From positions 4,092,001-4,156,000 of the forward strand of contig AP026969.1 of the NCBI GenBank assembly GCA_027923965.1: a stretch of DNA of 64,000 nucleotides, written 5' to 3'. The number at the start of each line of letters is the position of its first letter. Position 1 is the stretch's first letter. Below are positions 32,673 to 42,448 of this stretch, one piece after another. This stretch comes from Comamonadaceae bacterium OS-1 (GTDB lineage: Bacteria > Pseudomonadota > Gammaproteobacteria > Burkholderiales > Burkholderiaceae_C). Below the pieces are notes generated by a model. The model worked only from the letters and a program-made list of their open reading frames with translations. It searched no databases and had not been told where the DNA came from. Made by a program: the position numbers and the translations under genes.

Positions 32673-34427
32673 TTAAAACGCAGTCCAGTCGTCGTCTTTG
32701 GACGCGCTGGCCAGCACGGGGGCGGCCAGCACTTTGCGGGGTGCGATGGGGGCTGATGGCTTGCGCACCGGTGCCGGGATTTTGGCGGCGACCGGCTGGT
32801 GGGCGGGTGCCGCCACCGGCCGGGCCGCAGCGACTGCGGGCCGCGCCGGGACGGCTGCACGGCTTGCGCCCGCATTCAACTTGAACACCGACACCGCCCC
32901 CACCAGGTCGTCGGCCTGGGTTTTCATGCTGCCTGCGGCGGCGGCCATTTCTTCCACCAGCGCGGCGTTTTGCTGGGTGGCCTGGTCGATCTGCACGATG
33001 GCCTCGCCAATCTGCGCCACGCCCGAACTTTGCTCATTGCTGGCGGCGCTGATTTCGCCCACGATGTCGGTGACGCGGCGGATGGAGCTGACCACCTCGC
33101 CCATGGTGGTGCCCGCCTTGTCCACCAGGGCGGTACCGCGCTCCACGCGCTCCACGCTGGTGGAGATCAGGCTCTTGATTTCTTTGGCCGCATCGGCACT
33201 GCGCCCGGCCAGACTGCGCACTTCGCTGGCCACCACGGCAAAGCCCCGTCCCTGCTCACCGGCCCGGGCGGCTTCCACGGCCGCGTTCAAGGCCAGGATA
33301 TTGGTCTGGAAGGCAATGCCGTCAATCACGCCGATGATGTCGGCAATGCGGCGGGAGCTGTCGTTGATGCCCTGCATGGTGGTCACCACTTCGGCCACCA
33401 CCTCGCCGCCCTGCACGGCCACGCTGCTGGCACTCAGGGCCAACTGGTTGGCTTGGCGGGCGTTGTCGGCGTTTTGGCGCACCGTGGAGCTGAGCTCTTC
33501 CATGCTGGCCGCGGTTTCTTCCAGCGCACTGGCCTGCTGCTCGGTGCGGCCACTCAGGTCGTGGTTGCCCTGGGAAATCTGGTGGCTGGCGCTGGCCACG
33601 CTTTCCGAGCTTTGGCGCACGTGGGCCACCAGCGTGACCAGGCTGGCCTGCATGGCCGCCATGCGCGCCACCACGCTGGTCTGGTCGCCCGCCTTGACGG
33701 CAATGTGGCGCGACAAATCGCCTTCGGCGATGGCGGAGGCATCGGCAGCCAGGTCAGAAGGCTCGCCGCCCAGGGGACCGGTGATGCTGCGCGCAATCGA
33801 CATGCCCACCACCACCACCAGCACCACGGCCAGGCCAATCACCCCGATGCTGACATAGGTGGTGTGGTCCACCAGATCGGCCGAGGCTTCGCTGGTTTTT
33901 TTGCCCAAGGCCGTGTTGAGGTCCAGCAGTTCCGACAACAAATCGTCTACCACCCGGAAGACGGCCAGCGTTTCGCCGTTCATCAGCCCCATGGCCTCTT
34001 CGTTCTTGTCTTCATAGCTGAACTTCTGCACCTTGGCCGCGCTGGCCACGTAGGGCGGCCAGGCGGCATCGATCTTGCGCAGCAATTCCACCTCTGGGGG
34101 CGTGAGCTGGGTAGCGCGGTACTGGTCGAGGAGCACCTTCATTTGCGCCTCGTACTGCTTCATCTGCGCACCGATCTTGTCCATCTCCGGCGGTTTGGAT
34201 TCGATCACGTACGCGTACAGCGCGCGGTTGTGGTAGATGGCATTCATGTTGGCGTTGCCAATATCACCCACGGGCACCAGGTTATTCTGGTACATGTTCA
34301 CGAGCATGCCGTTGAGTTGGGACACGCGGGTCATACCAAACAGGCCCACCGAAAATGCAATCAGCGCACTGATTACGGCAAATGCCAACAGTCGAGTGTG
34401 GACTCGGGTACTTTCAAGAAACGGCAT
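32673..34427 (-). CDS. Methyl-accepting chemotaxis protein
   Basis: A 584-residue transmembrane chemoreceptor. Residues ~10-30 form the first membrane segment, a four-helix-bundle ligand domain (4HB_MCP type; [20 protein letters not shown]) spans ~35-185, and the second membrane segment is near [25 protein letters not shown] segment follows and then the long signalling coiled coil with tip motif [20 protein letters not shown]. The C-terminus ends in DDWTAF after a Pro/Ala-rich tether, resembling the xWxxF pentapeptide that docks CheR/CheB. ATG 34427 has GGAG at good spacing; ATG 34481 upstream lacks one. No che genes are nearby. The ligand is unknown. Confidence 0.92.
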   Translation of the reverse strand: MPFLESTRVHTRLLAFAVISALIAFSVGLFGMTRVSQLNGMLVNMYQNNLVPVGDIGNANMNAIYHNRALYAYVIESKPPEMDKIGAQMKQYEAQMKVLLDQYRATQLTPPEVELLRKIDAAWPPYVASAAKVQKFSYEDKNEEAMGLMNGETLAVFRVVDDLLSELLDLNTALGKKTSEASADLVDHTTYVSIGVIGLAVVLVVVVGMSIARSITGPLGGEPSDLAADASAIAEGDLSRHIAVKAGDQTSVVARMAAMQASLVTLVAHVRQSSESVASASHQISQGNHDLSGRTEQQASALEETAASMEELSSTVRQNADNARQANQLALSASSVAVQGGEVVAEVVTTMQGINDSSRRIADIIGVIDGIAFQTNILALNAAVEAARAGEQGRGFAVVASEVRSLAGRSADAAKEIKSLISTSVERVERGTALVDKAGTTMGEVVSSIRRVTDIVGEISAASNEQSSGVAQIGEAIVQIDQATQQNAALVEEMAAAAGSMKTQADDLVGAVSVFKLNAGASRAAVPARPAVAAARPVAAPAHQPVAAKIPAPVRKPSAPIAPRKVLAAPVLASASKDDDWTAF

Positions 34428-34634
34428 GGACGGTACTCCAATGGATTCAGGTGTGGTGCGGGCAAATACTGCATCGGCCATCGCAGAGTTTGGCTGTAAA
34501 TATTTGTAAATTCATCATAACCATCTCGGCTAGAAAATCCAGCAATGCACCACTACACTGCGTTAAAACGTGTTCGCTGTTTCTTTGAGTGCCCCCCCAA
34601 GAAGCCCTGAAACCGTTCTTACAAGGTAGGCACC

Positions 34635-34826
34635 ATGAAAAAGCAACAGCCGGAACGGTTTTGGGAAGTCGACCTAGTCGCACTGCTGCTGCTCTGGTGG
34701 AACGACATCTCCACGTTTGTCAAAACCGCCGTGATGTTCTGCGCGCTGTCGCTGCCGGTGGTGATTCCGTCACTGATCATGTGGTGGATGCTGGTCAACA
34801 ACATCAGCTTTGAAACCCCGCCGTAG
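34635..34826 (+). CDS. Small hydrophobic membrane protein
   Basis: A 63-residue protein preceded by AAGGTAGG at proper spacing. The sequence begins MKKQQPERFWEVDLVALLLL and has two hydrophobic stretches separated by WWNDISTFVKT, with a second segment SLPVVIPSLIMWWMLV. No family recognised. It is divergent from the chemoreceptor gene and converges on the DUF1501 gene through repeat copy 8. The ribosome site, basic start and hydrophobic pattern argue for a real gene. Confidence 0.65.
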   Translation: MKKQQPERFWEVDLVALLLLWWNDISTFVKTAVMFCALSLPVVIPSLIMWWMLVNNISFETPP

Positions 34827-34861
34827 AGGACGCTACAAATTTTGCATAGAATATCCTGGAA

Positions 34862-34919
34862 CAAAATAGGCCTCTAGCGCCCATTCCATCGGCACAAGCA
34901 GCTATTTAATGAATAGCGT
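34862..34919 (+). repeat. Dispersed AGCAGCTAT-type repeat, copy 8
   Basis: Conserved copy between the small membrane protein gene and the DUF1501 gene (convergent). AAAATAGGCC at the left, AAGCAGCTAT core, then TTAATGAATAGC. Its right edge touches the DUF1501 stop codon. Confidence 0.75.
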
Positions 34920-36352
34920 TACGCCATAAACCCCAGGTTCACCGGATAGTCGGCCCGACCGGCCGCCGCGCCAAAGTGGCTGAGGTTGGGCAAGATGCCC
35001 GCCAGTTCGGTGGGTGCCACGCCAAACCAGGTAGCCAGGGTGGCGGCGTACTGGTCTACCGAGGTGCTGGGCAGCAAACGGCCCTGCCCCACATGCCACT
35101 GGTCGTCGGCTGCCGCGGTATCGCCCACGCTGATGGGCGGCGGCACCCCGTAAAACGCCTGGCCTTGCACCGCGCCGCCCACCATGAAGTGGTGGCTGCC
35201 CCAGCCGTGATCCGAACCGTCGCCATTGCTCGTCAGGGTGCGGCCAAAGTCGGACGCGGTAAACGCCGTCACTTTGTCCGCCACGCCCAGCTCCACCGTG
35301 GCGGCGTAAAACGAAGCCAAGGCATCGCTGACCCGCCCCAGGAGCGTGGGGTGCTTGGCGATCAGGTTGTCGTGCAGGTCAAACCCGCCCATGGACACAA
35401 AAAACACCTGCCGGGTGGTCCCCAGCGTGCCGCGCGCCGCAACCAGCCGGGCCACCATCTTCAGCTGGTCGGCCAGCGGGTTGCCACTGGTGAAGGGCGT
35501 GGCCAGCGTGGCCCCGGTCAGCGCACCGTTGATACGCGACTCGGCCCCCACGGCGCGCACCGTCATGGCGGTGTAGGCGTTCTCCAGCAGGTGGCTGCGC
35601 GGCTGCTGGGCCAGCGTGGCCAGCGCAGCCTGCACCGCGCTGGAGCCATACACCCGTGCGCCGATGCCATTGATGGGCACGGCTCCGCCGGTGCTGACCT
35701 CGTACTGCAAGGCGGTGTCGCCCGACAGGAAAACCGCATTCCCCGACACCGAGATGCAGGTGAACAAGCTGTTGCCGTTGCCCGCCAGCGCCAGATCGCC
35801 CAGATTGCCGCCCCAGCCCACGGTGGAGCCCTCGGGCGAGGACGATTGCCAGATCGACTGCTGGTCGTTGTGCGAAAACAGCCGGGGCGGCAGGGGGTAC
35901 AGGGTGCGGCTGCCACTGTCGTACTGGGCACGCGTCAGGGGCACCACCAGCGGCCCCACATTCAGCTGCACCGCCGCTTTGCCGGTATTGAACAGGCCCG
36001 CCAAACCGGCCATGGCCGGGTGCAGCGCGTACTGGCGCCCCCCGGCCAGGGGCGTACGGGGCGTGAGCAAGGTGGCCGCCAGCGCGCCTTTGTCCAGCGC
36101 GATGCTGCTGCGAATGGCGCTGTATTGGGCGTAGTGCGGAGCGTCGTACGCCACCACCGTGTTGGCGTGGTCATTGCCGCCGTGCATGAACAGGCACACC
36201 AGGGCTTTGTAATCGGTGGCGTTAAAGGCGGCGGCCTCGCCCATGGCCGCCAGGTTCAAGGCCACCGGCAAGGCCGTGCCCGCCAATGCCAGCTGGCCGG
36301 AGCGGCGCAAGAATGCCCGGCGCGTGTGTTTTTGAAAGTCCAATGGATGCAT
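34919..36352 (-). CDS. DUF1501 domain protein, Tat-exported
   Basis: A 477-residue protein with a twin-arginine signal (HTRRAFLRRSGQLALAG, residues 9-25) and an alkaline-phosphatase-like DUF1501 fold. Family motifs are KALVCLFMHGGNDHANTVVA, LDKGALAATLLTPRTPLAGG, FSHNDQQSIWQSS, VFFVSMGGFDLHDN and FTASDFGRTLTSNGDGSDHG with WGSHHFMVGGAV. The reaction is unknown. It lies 10 bases after the DUF1800 gene on the same strand; the two families are habitually paired, so they probably act together at the cell envelope. Confidence 0.88.
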   Translation of the reverse strand: MHPLDFQKHTRRAFLRRSGQLALAGTALPVALNLAAMGEAAAFNATDYKALVCLFMHGGNDHANTVVAYDAPHYAQYSAIRSSIALDKGALAATLLTPRTPLAGGRQYALHPAMAGLAGLFNTGKAAVQLNVGPLVVPLTRAQYDSGSRTLYPLPPRLFSHNDQQSIWQSSSPEGSTVGWGGNLGDLALAGNGNSLFTCISVSGNAVFLSGDTALQYEVSTGGAVPINGIGARVYGSSAVQAALATLAQQPRSHLLENAYTAMTVRAVGAESRINGALTGATLATPFTSGNPLADQLKMVARLVAARGTLGTTRQVFFVSMGGFDLHDNLIAKHPTLLGRVSDALASFYAATVELGVADKVTAFTASDFGRTLTSNGDGSDHGWGSHHFMVGGAVQGQAFYGVPPPISVGDTAAADDQWHVGQGRLLPSTSVDQYAATLATWFGVAPTELAGILPNLSHFGAAAGRADYPVNLGFMA

Positions 36353-36362
36353 GGCAGGCCCC

Positions 36363-38330
36363 TTATTTTTGTACCAGGTATTCGCTGGAGGCCATCACCA
36401 GCAGCACGGCGGCGGCCACCCGGTCGCGCCGGACACTGTCACTGCTGCTGGCGGTGACGGGGGTGGCGTTCAGCGCGTTGACCACCAGCGTTTGCGTGGC
36501 GGCGCTGAGCTGCCCGGCGCACAGCAGCAGGTTGAGCCGGGCGACCAGGGCGTTGGCATCGGTGGCCAGCGCCAACTCGGCGGTGTAACGGGCGGTGATG
36601 TCATACCCGTTGGTGGCGCTGTTGCTGGTGTCCTGCGACTGCTCGGGCGCCTGAACGTAAATGCCCTTGCGCACGACCACTTGCAGGTAGTTCAAATAGC
36701 CGCCCACACTGCTTTCGTTGACCAGCTGGAACTCGGGGGCGACCGAGCCGTTGGCAGCCAACGGTGTGCCCGGGGGTACGTAGCCGGGCCGAAAGAAGTT
36801 GAACACCGAGGGCGAGCGCAGCGGGCTCTGGCCCAGCTGGCTGGCCGGGTCGGTCAGCTCGCCGATCTTCCAGGTGCCGCGGGCCGAGGTGATGCCAAAC
36901 GTGCGCCCCCATTGCACCAGCCGCAGCATGGGCTCGCGCAGTTTGCCAAAGCCTGGAGCCGTCAGGCCAGCATCGCCACGGGCTTCTTCGTCCAGCAAAA
37001 TGGCCGACCACACGGCCTGCAGGTCGCCACGCACCCCGGCGGCATTGTGGTTGAACGCCGCCGCCACCCGCGCCACATAGGCCGCACTGGGGTTGCTGGT
37101 AACCAGCCGCTGGATCATCTGGCGGCCAAAAAACGGGCCGACGTTGGGATGGTTGAACAAGGTGTCCAGCGCGGTCTTCAGGGCCGTGGCCGCACCGGTG
37201 TTGGCCGCTACCGTCACGCCCAGAAAAGTGGCAGCCAGGTTCGAATGGCGGCCGGCGATCTGCACCATGGGCTTGCGCGCATAGGCGTTGTTGCCCATGG
37301 TGCGGCCGCCGGTGCCAGGCAGCACCGTCACCACATTCTGGCTTTGGTCCAGGTCGTAGCCGGTGAAGACCCGCGCCAGATGGCTGACATCGGACTGGCT
37401 GTAGGTGGGAATGTCCTTGCCATTGGTGTCTTTTTTCGGGCTGCCGTCGGGGTTGAGCTGGACCAGGCCAATGGTCATCAACTGCATCACCTCGCGGGCG
37501 TAGTTCTCGTCCGGCTGGCGACCGGTACTGGGGTTTTCCTTCTGGTTGCCGCAGGTGTTCAGGTACACGCCCATTGCCGGGTTCAGGGTCACCGCCTCCA
37601 GCAGGCTGCGGAAGTTGCCAAATGCCTGCGCGGCCAGCAAATCCCAGTAGCTCGCCATCGCGTAAGGCGACCAGAACAAGCCCAACCCCGTCAGCGACAC
37701 CACAAAGACCTCGCTCAAGGCCAGGGCCATGCGCTGGCGCATGCCGTCCGGTGCCGTCATGAGCTGCTTCCAGACCATGTAGTCGCCGGGGTAGCTGGTG
37801 TCATAGAACCGGGTGCTGGTGCTGATGCTGTCGTAACCCCGGCTGTCCAGCCAATCCCAGCCCGTCGGCCCGGGCGCGGTGGCGTATTGGGTGGCCAGCC
37901 AGGCGGCGGTGCCCGATGCGCGGACGGCTGCAATCTCTGCATCCGATGCCGAGAGCTGGGCTTGCAGCAAAAACCGGGCGGCCTGGGTGTCGCTCAGCGG
38001 GGCCGGTGTGGGATTGGAAACCGAACCGCTATCGCCGCTACTGGTGTTGGTGTTGGTGCCACCACTGCTGGTGCTGGTGCCGGTGTCGGTACTGGCCCCA
38101 GTGCTAGTCCCAGTCCCAGTGCTAGTGCCTCCACTGCTGGTGCTGGTGCCCGTACTTGTACTGCTGGTGCCGGTACTGGCACCAGTGCCCGTGTCACTAC
38201 CGCTACCGCCACCGCAAGCCACCAGCGTGCTGGCCGCAACCAGCGCCGCCAGCGACGGTGATGCGGCAGGGATGGGGGTAAGAACGGGGGCAGGAGCGGG
38301 GGCGGAACAGTCCAAGGCGGTGTCATCCAT
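36363..38330 (-). CDS. DUF1800 domain protein, probable lipoprotein
   Basis: A 655-residue protein. A lipobox LVAC with C39 is followed by a 65-residue low-complexity Ser/Thr/Gly linker, then the DUF1800 region: DTQAARFLLQAQLSASDAEI, MALALSEVFVVSL, NYAREVMQLMTIGLVQL, HLARVFTGYDLD, MVQIAGRHSNLAA and VGPFFGRQMIQRLVTSNPS. ATG 38330 has AGGAA at seven bases. Oddly, the segment before the lipobox has no positive charge (MDDTALDCSAPAPAPVLTP), which is unusual for a signal peptide. ATG 38417 upstream would add an Arg pair but lies inside a repeat copy. It is the first gene of the DUF1800-DUF1501 pair. Confidence 0.84.
   Translation of the reverse strand: MDDTALDCSAPAPAPVLTPIPAASPSLAALVAASTLVACGGGSGSDTGTGASTGTSSTSTGTSTSSGGTSTGTGTSTGASTDTGTSTSSGGTNTNTSSGDSGSVSNPTPAPLSDTQAARFLLQAQLSASDAEIAAVRASGTAAWLATQYATAPGPTGWDWLDSRGYDSISTSTRFYDTSYPGDYMVWKQLMTAPDGMRQRMALALSEVFVVSLTGLGLFWSPYAMASYWDLLAAQAFGNFRSLLEAVTLNPAMGVYLNTCGNQKENPSTGRQPDENYAREVMQLMTIGLVQLNPDGSPKKDTNGKDIPTYSQSDVSHLARVFTGYDLDQSQNVVTVLPGTGGRTMGNNAYARKPMVQIAGRHSNLAATFLGVTVAANTGAATALKTALDTLFNHPNVGPFFGRQMIQRLVTSNPSAAYVARVAAAFNHNAAGVRGDLQAVWSAILLDEEARGDAGLTAPGFGKLREPMLRLVQWGRTFGITSARGTWKIGELTDPASQLGQSPLRSPSVFNFFRPGYVPPGTPLAANGSVAPEFQLVNESSVGGYLNYLQVVVRKGIYVQAPEQSQDTSNSATNGYDITARYTAELALATDANALVARLNLLLCAGQLSAATQTLVVNALNATPVTASSSDSVRRDRVAAAVLLVMASSEYLVQK
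38018..38213 (-). repeat. Low-complexity Ser/Thr/Gly-coding tract
   Basis: Within the DUF1800 gene, short units coding GTST, STGT and SSGG recur for about 65 codons (on the plus strand, CTGGTG/CCAGTG-like hexamers). It forms the spacer between the lipid-modified cysteine and the folded domain and is likely prone to length variation. Confidence 0.7.
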
Positions 38331-38395
38331 AGCGGATTCCTGCGAACAGAAAGATCCAGCCAGTGTAGCGACACCCGAAACGGAAGAGAGCCTAC

Positions 38396-38451
38396 GAAAA
38401 AAGGCTCCAGCGCCCATCCTTCCAGCGCAAGAAGCTACTTAATTGATAGCG
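38396..38451 (+). repeat. Dispersed AGCAGCTAT-type repeat, copy 9
   Basis: Copy between the tandem pyrF and DUF1800 genes: AAAAAAGGC, GCGCCCATCC...GCGC stem, AAGAAGCTAC core, TTAATTGATAGC tail. The right edge abuts the pyrF stop codon at 38452. Confidence 0.7.
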
Positions 38452-39279
38452 CTAGAGCGAACGCGCTGCCTGCAAGGTATCGCGCGTGTCCAGCGCCACA
38501 CGGCGGGCCGCGTCGGCAAAGTCGTCGCTGCTGGACGCGTACAGAATCGCCCGCGAGGAATTCACGATCAACGGGCCGTTGGCCGTCCACCCGGCCTGCA
38601 CCGTGGCGCGGGCATCGCCCCCCTGTGCCCCCACGCCAGGCACCAGGAGCGGCACGGTGGGCGCCAGGGCGCGCACCCGGGCGATCTCTTCCGGGTAGGT
38701 GGCACCCACCACCAGGCCGAGCTGGCCGTTCAGGTTCCACGGGCCCTGGGCCAGTTGGGCGATGTGTTCATACAGCAAAGGCTGGCCGGGCACGCTGGCC
38801 AGGCGCTGGTTTTGCAGGTCGTCACCGCCGGGGTTGGAGGTGCGGCACAGCAAAAACGCGCCCTTACCGGGGTACTTCAGGTAGGGCTGCACCGAGTCAA
38901 AGCCCATGAAGGGCGACAGGGTGACGGCATCGGCCTGGTAGCGCTCGAAGGCCTCGACGGCGTACTGCTCGGCGGTGGAGCCGATGTCGCCGCGCTTGGC
39001 ATCCAGGATGATGGGTACGTGGGGCGCGACGCGGCGGATGTGGGCCACGATGCGCTCCAGCTGGTCTTCGGCGCGGTGGGCGGCAAAGTAGGCGATTTGC
39101 GGCTTGAAGGCGATGGCCAGGTCGGCCGTGGCATCGACGATGCGGGCGCAGAAGTCGGCAATCTTGCTGGCATCGCCACGCCATGCGCCTGGAAAACGGG
39201 CCGGATCGGGGTCGAGCCCGACGCAGAGCATGGAGGCATTGCGCTGCCCGGCGGTGTGGAGCATGTCTAGGAAGGTCAT
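38452..39279 (-). CDS. pyrF: Orotidine 5'-phosphate decarboxylase
   Basis: Converts orotidine 5'-phosphate to UMP, the last step of de novo UMP synthesis. The 275-residue product belongs to the longer group of OMP decarboxylases. Motifs are [15 protein letters not shown] near the N-terminus, [14 protein letters not shown], the catalytic [18 protein letters not shown] (Asp-x-Lys-x-x-Asp), [20 protein letters not shown] and [16 protein letters not shown]. The ATG at 39279 begins MTFLDMLH. It diverges from the pirin gene. Another de novo gene, pyrC, is cut by the right edge, more than 24 kb away. Confidence 0.95.
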   Translation of the reverse strand: MTFLDMLHTAGQRNASMLCVGLDPDPARFPGAWRGDASKIADFCARIVDATADLAIAFKPQIAYFAAHRAEDQLERIVAHIRRVAPHVPIILDAKRGDIGSTAEQYAVEAFERYQADAVTLSPFMGFDSVQPYLKYPGKGAFLLCRTSNPGGDDLQNQRLASVPGQPLLYEHIAQLAQGPWNLNGQLGLVVGATYPEEIARVRALAPTVPLLVPGVGAQGGDARATVQAGWTANGPLIVNSSRAILYASSSDDFADAARRVALDTRDTLQAARSL

Positions 39280-39354
39280 GGCGGCGGATTTTAAAGGGCT
39301 GGCTTGCACAATAGCCCGCCATCCCCATTTGTTGCCTTTACAGAAAGCCCCGCC

Positions 39355-40374
39355 ATGTCCGCCATCCTGCAAGTCCAGCCCCTGGGTTTCCCGTGGGCCA
39401 CCATCGACCCGTTTTTGTTCTGCGCCTACCACGACGATGCTTATCCGCAAGCCAACGCGCAGATGGGCCCGGCCACCTCGCTGGCGGGCCGCGCCATAGG
39501 CCAGGACTTCAGCCGCAAGGACGGCTGGAGCATGTACCACGGCGACGTGGTGCCCGGCTTTCCGCCGCACCCGCACCGCGGCTTCGAGACCGTCACCATC
39601 GTCCGCAAAGGCCTGGTGGACCACGCCGATTCGCTGGGTGCCAGCGCCCGCTACGGTGCAGGCGACGTGCAGTGGCTGACCACCGGGCGCGGCATTGTGC
39701 ACGCCGAGATGTTTCCGCTGCTCGACCAGGCTGAGCCCAACCCGCTGGAGCTGTTCCAGATCTGGCTCAACCTGCCCGCGCGCAACAAGATGGTGGCCCC
39801 GCACTTCACCATGTTCTGGCAGCACGAGGTGCCGCGCACCACCTTCACCGACGCGGCGGGTTTGGCCACCGAGGTGCTGGTGACGGCAGGCAGGTTGGCG
39901 GATGCAGCCCCCCCGGCACCGCCGCCGGACTCCTGGGCCGCCCAGCCCGAGGCCGACGTGGCCATCTGGACCATCACCATGGCCCCCGGGGCCCGTTGGA
40001 CCCTGCCTGCAGCCAAAGGCACCGACACGCAGCGGCAGCTGTATTTCTTCAAGGGCCAGTCGGTGGTGGTGGACGGCCAAGCCGTATCCAGCCATGCGGC
40101 CATCACCCTGCACGCAGGCTCCAGCGTGGAACTGGTCAACGGCCCGCTGGCCAGCGAATTCCTGCTGCTGCAAGGCCGCCCGCTGAATGAGCCGGTGGCC
40201 CAGTACGGCCCGTTCGTGATGAACACCCGCGCCGAGATCGAGCAGGCTATAGCCGACTACCGCCGCACCCAGTTCGGCGGCTGGCCCTGGGGCGATGCCG
40301 AGCCGGTGCACGGCAAAGACCCGGCGCGGTTTACGCAGATGCTGGGTGGGGAGAAGGTATTGGCAGACAAATAG
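39355..40374 (+). CDS. Pirin-family protein
   Basis: A 339-residue double-stranded beta-helix (cupin) protein. The metal-site motif is in [20 protein letters not shown], followed by [18 protein letters not shown] and [15 protein letters not shown], all characteristic of pirins. Some bacterial pirins degrade quercetin or modulate enzymes; the role here is unknown. ATG 39355 starts [20 protein letters not shown]; the upstream extension of 17 codons is not needed. At 339 residues it is somewhat longer than the ~230-290 typical of the family because of an extended C-terminal domain. Confidence 0.85.
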   Translation: MSAILQVQPLGFPWATIDPFLFCAYHDDAYPQANAQMGPATSLAGRAIGQDFSRKDGWSMYHGDVVPGFPPHPHRGFETVTIVRKGLVDHADSLGASARYGAGDVQWLTTGRGIVHAEMFPLLDQAEPNPLELFQIWLNLPARNKMVAPHFTMFWQHEVPRTTFTDAAGLATEVLVTAGRLADAAPPAPPPDSWAAQPEADVAIWTITMAPGARWTLPAAKGTDTQRQLYFFKGQSVVVDGQAVSSHAAITLHAGSSVELVNGPLASEFLLLQGRPLNEPVAQYGPFVMNTRAEIEQAIADYRRTQFGGWPWGDAEPVHGKDPARFTQMLGGEKVLADK

Positions 40375-40378
40375 GAAA

Positions 40379-40399
40379 AATAGGGGTCTGACCCCTATT
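40379..40399. repeat. AATAGGGGTC/GACCCCTATT palindrome
   Basis: A perfect hairpin: AATAGGGG at 40379-40386 pairs with CCCCTATT at 40392-40399 around TCTGA, followed by an AT-rich stretch. It lies four bases after the pirin stop and could act as its terminator. The GGGGTCTGACCCC core is REP-like in appearance. Confidence 0.65.
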
Positions 40400-40452
40400 A
40401 ATTTTGATAGCTGCCTGCGCCGATGGAATGGGCGCTGGGGCCAATTTTTTAT
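40400..40452 (-). repeat. Dispersed AGCAGCTAT-type repeat, copy 10
   Basis: Minus-orientation copy (TTTTGATAGCTGCCTGCGCC...GGGCGCTGGGGCCAAT on plus). It directly follows the REP-like palindrome and precedes the NERD-helicase gene. Confidence 0.7.
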
Positions 40453-40487
40453 ACTGGCTGTTTCGTCCACCACCGAGCCTACCCGCC

Positions 40488-42329
40488 ATGGCCACCCTCA
40501 TCCCCGCGCTCAGTGCCTGCGTGGCCCGCATGACTTCGGGCGAGCGGCGGCTGGCCGAGCGGCTGGAGGCCAAGCTGGATGCGGACTACCTGCTGTGGTT
40601 TGACGTACCCGTGGGGCCGCGGCAAAGCCACCCGGACTTCGTGGTGCTGCACCCCCGGCGCGGGCTGCTGATTCTGGAGGTGAAGGACTGGCGGCTGGCC
40701 ACCATAGCCCGGGCCGACAAGTCCACCTGGGACATCCTGCCCGGCGGAGAACCCAAAACCGTGGACAACCCCGCCGAGCAGGCCCGCCACTACGCGCTGC
40801 AGGTGGTGGATGCCTTGAAGCGCGACCCGCAACTGGTGCACGCCGAGGGCCGCCACCAGGGCAAGCTGCGTTTTCCATGGAGCCATGGCGTGGTGTTCAG
40901 CCACATCACCCGCAAGCAATTCACCGATGCCGGGCTGGACCAGGCCATCGCCCCCAGCCGGGTGGTGTGCTCCGACGAGATGACCGAGGGCGTGGACGCC
41001 GAAGAATTCCAAAGCCGCCTGTGGGACATGTTTCCGTACGACATGCTGGGCGGCGTGCTGTCGCTGCCGCAGATCGACCGGGTGCGCTGGATTCTGTTTC
41101 CCGAGGTGCGGGTGCCAGCCCAGGGCACGCTCTTTGCCGACGATGATGCCGACCTGCCCGGCATCATGCGGGTGATGGACATCCAGCAAGAGCAACTGGC
41201 CCGCAGCCTGGGCGACGGCCACCGCGTGATCCACGGCGTGGCGGGCTCGGGCAAGACCATGATTTTGGGCTACCGCGCCGAGTACCTGGCCCGCGCCGAA
41301 GCCGAGGGCAAGCCCGTGCTGGTGCTGTGCTACAACGAGCCGCTGGCGGGCAAGCTGGCCGCCGCCATGGAGGCCAAGGGCATTGCCGACCGGGTGCACG
41401 CCCGCCATTTCCACAAATGGTGCCGCGACCAACTGGTGGCCTACGGGCAAACCTTGCCGCAAGACGGCACCGGCTTCTCGGACGAACTGGTAGACAAGCT
41501 CATCCGCGCGGTAGACCGCCAACAGATTCCCGGCGGCCAGTACCGCGCCATCCTGATTGACGAGGGCCACGACTTCAAGCCTGCGTGGTTCAAGCTGGTG
41601 ACGCAGATGGTGGACCCGCTCAGCAACAGCCTGCTGGTGCTGTACGACGATGCGCAAAACATCTACGAGCGTGCAAGCTCACGCGATGGCATCAAGAAGT
41701 TCAGCTTCAAAAGCGTGGGCATCCAGGCGCAGGGCCGCACCACGGTGCTGAAGATCAACTACCGCAACACGCAGCAGATTTTGCAGACCGCCAGCCTGAT
41801 CGCCGCCGAGCTGCTGTCCGCCCAGGACATGGACGACGACGGCATTCCGCTGGTGCGCCCGGTCAGCTGTGGGCGCGAAGGGCCGCCGCCGCAGATCATC
41901 CGCCTGCCCAGCCTGCGCGACGAGGCCACGGCCATTGCCGACCAGCTCAGCGCCGCCCACCAGGAGGGCCACGCCTGGGGCGACATGGCGATTTTTTGCC
42001 GCCACCACTGGATGCTGGACGAGCTGGCCCGCCCGCTCAAAATGCGCAAGCTGCCCTACCAGGTGCGCCGCGGCACCGGGCCAGGCAACTTCAACCCGCT
42101 GGCCGACAGCATCAAGCTGATGACCATGCACGCCTGCAAGGGGCTGGAATTTGCCGTGGTGGCCCTGCCCGGCATCGGCCAGATGCCCATGCGCAGCGCC
42201 GACGAAAGCGCCGAGGCCCGACTGTTTTACGTGGCCGCCACCCGGGCCACGCAGCGGCTGGTGGTGACCGTGAGCGGCGAAGGCAGCTTTGGCCAGCGGC
42301 TGGCCCCGGTGGAAGCGCAATCAAATTGA
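40488..42329 (+). CDS. NERD-domain SF1 (UvrD-like) helicase
   Basis: A 613-residue protein combining an N-terminal NERD nuclease-related domain (residues ~1-140; [20 protein letters not shown] is the E-x-K core) with a superfamily-1 helicase. Helicase motifs are [20 protein letters not shown] (Walker A, ~residue 250), ILIDEGHDF (Walker B), [31 protein letters not shown] and [19 protein letters not shown] 40488 starts [20 protein letters not shown]. The role is probably DNA repair or processing; NERD-helicases also turn up in defence islands, but no such neighbours exist here. The last residues and stop codon lie in repeat copy 11. Confidence 0.86.
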   Translation: MATLIPALSACVARMTSGERRLAERLEAKLDADYLLWFDVPVGPRQSHPDFVVLHPRRGLLILEVKDWRLATIARADKSTWDILPGGEPKTVDNPAEQARHYALQVVDALKRDPQLVHAEGRHQGKLRFPWSHGVVFSHITRKQFTDAGLDQAIAPSRVVCSDEMTEGVDAEEFQSRLWDMFPYDMLGGVLSLPQIDRVRWILFPEVRVPAQGTLFADDDADLPGIMRVMDIQQEQLARSLGDGHRVIHGVAGSGKTMILGYRAEYLARAEAEGKPVLVLCYNEPLAGKLAAAMEAKGIADRVHARHFHKWCRDQLVAYGQTLPQDGTGFSDELVDKLIRAVDRQQIPGGQYRAILIDEGHDFKPAWFKLVTQMVDPLSNSLLVLYDDAQNIYERASSRDGIKKFSFKSVGIQAQGRTTVLKINYRNTQQILQTASLIAAELLSAQDMDDDGIPLVRPVSCGREGPPPQIIRLPSLRDEATAIADQLSAAHQEGHAWGDMAIFCRHHWMLDELARPLKMRKLPYQVRRGTGPGNFNPLADSIKLMTMHACKGLEFAVVALPGIGQMPMRSADESAEARLFYVAATRATQRLVVTVSGEGSFGQRLAPVEAQSN

Positions 42330-42385
42330 TAGCTGCTCGTGCTTATCGAATAAGCGCCAGAGGCCAATTTGGCTTAAATTGATAG
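42320..42385 (-). repeat. Dispersed AGCAGCTAT-type repeat, copy 11
   Basis: Minus-orientation copy (GATAGCTGCTCGTGCTTAT, then GAATAAGCGCCAGAGGCCAA on plus). It begins inside the helicase coding sequence, supplying its TGA stop at 42327-42329, and ends before the SlyD-like gene. Confidence 0.75.
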
Positions 42386-42448
42386 CCCGTCACGCCGGTG
42401 CGCGAAAATACGCGTTACCTCCCCTCCTATGCACCGACCGACTCCCTT

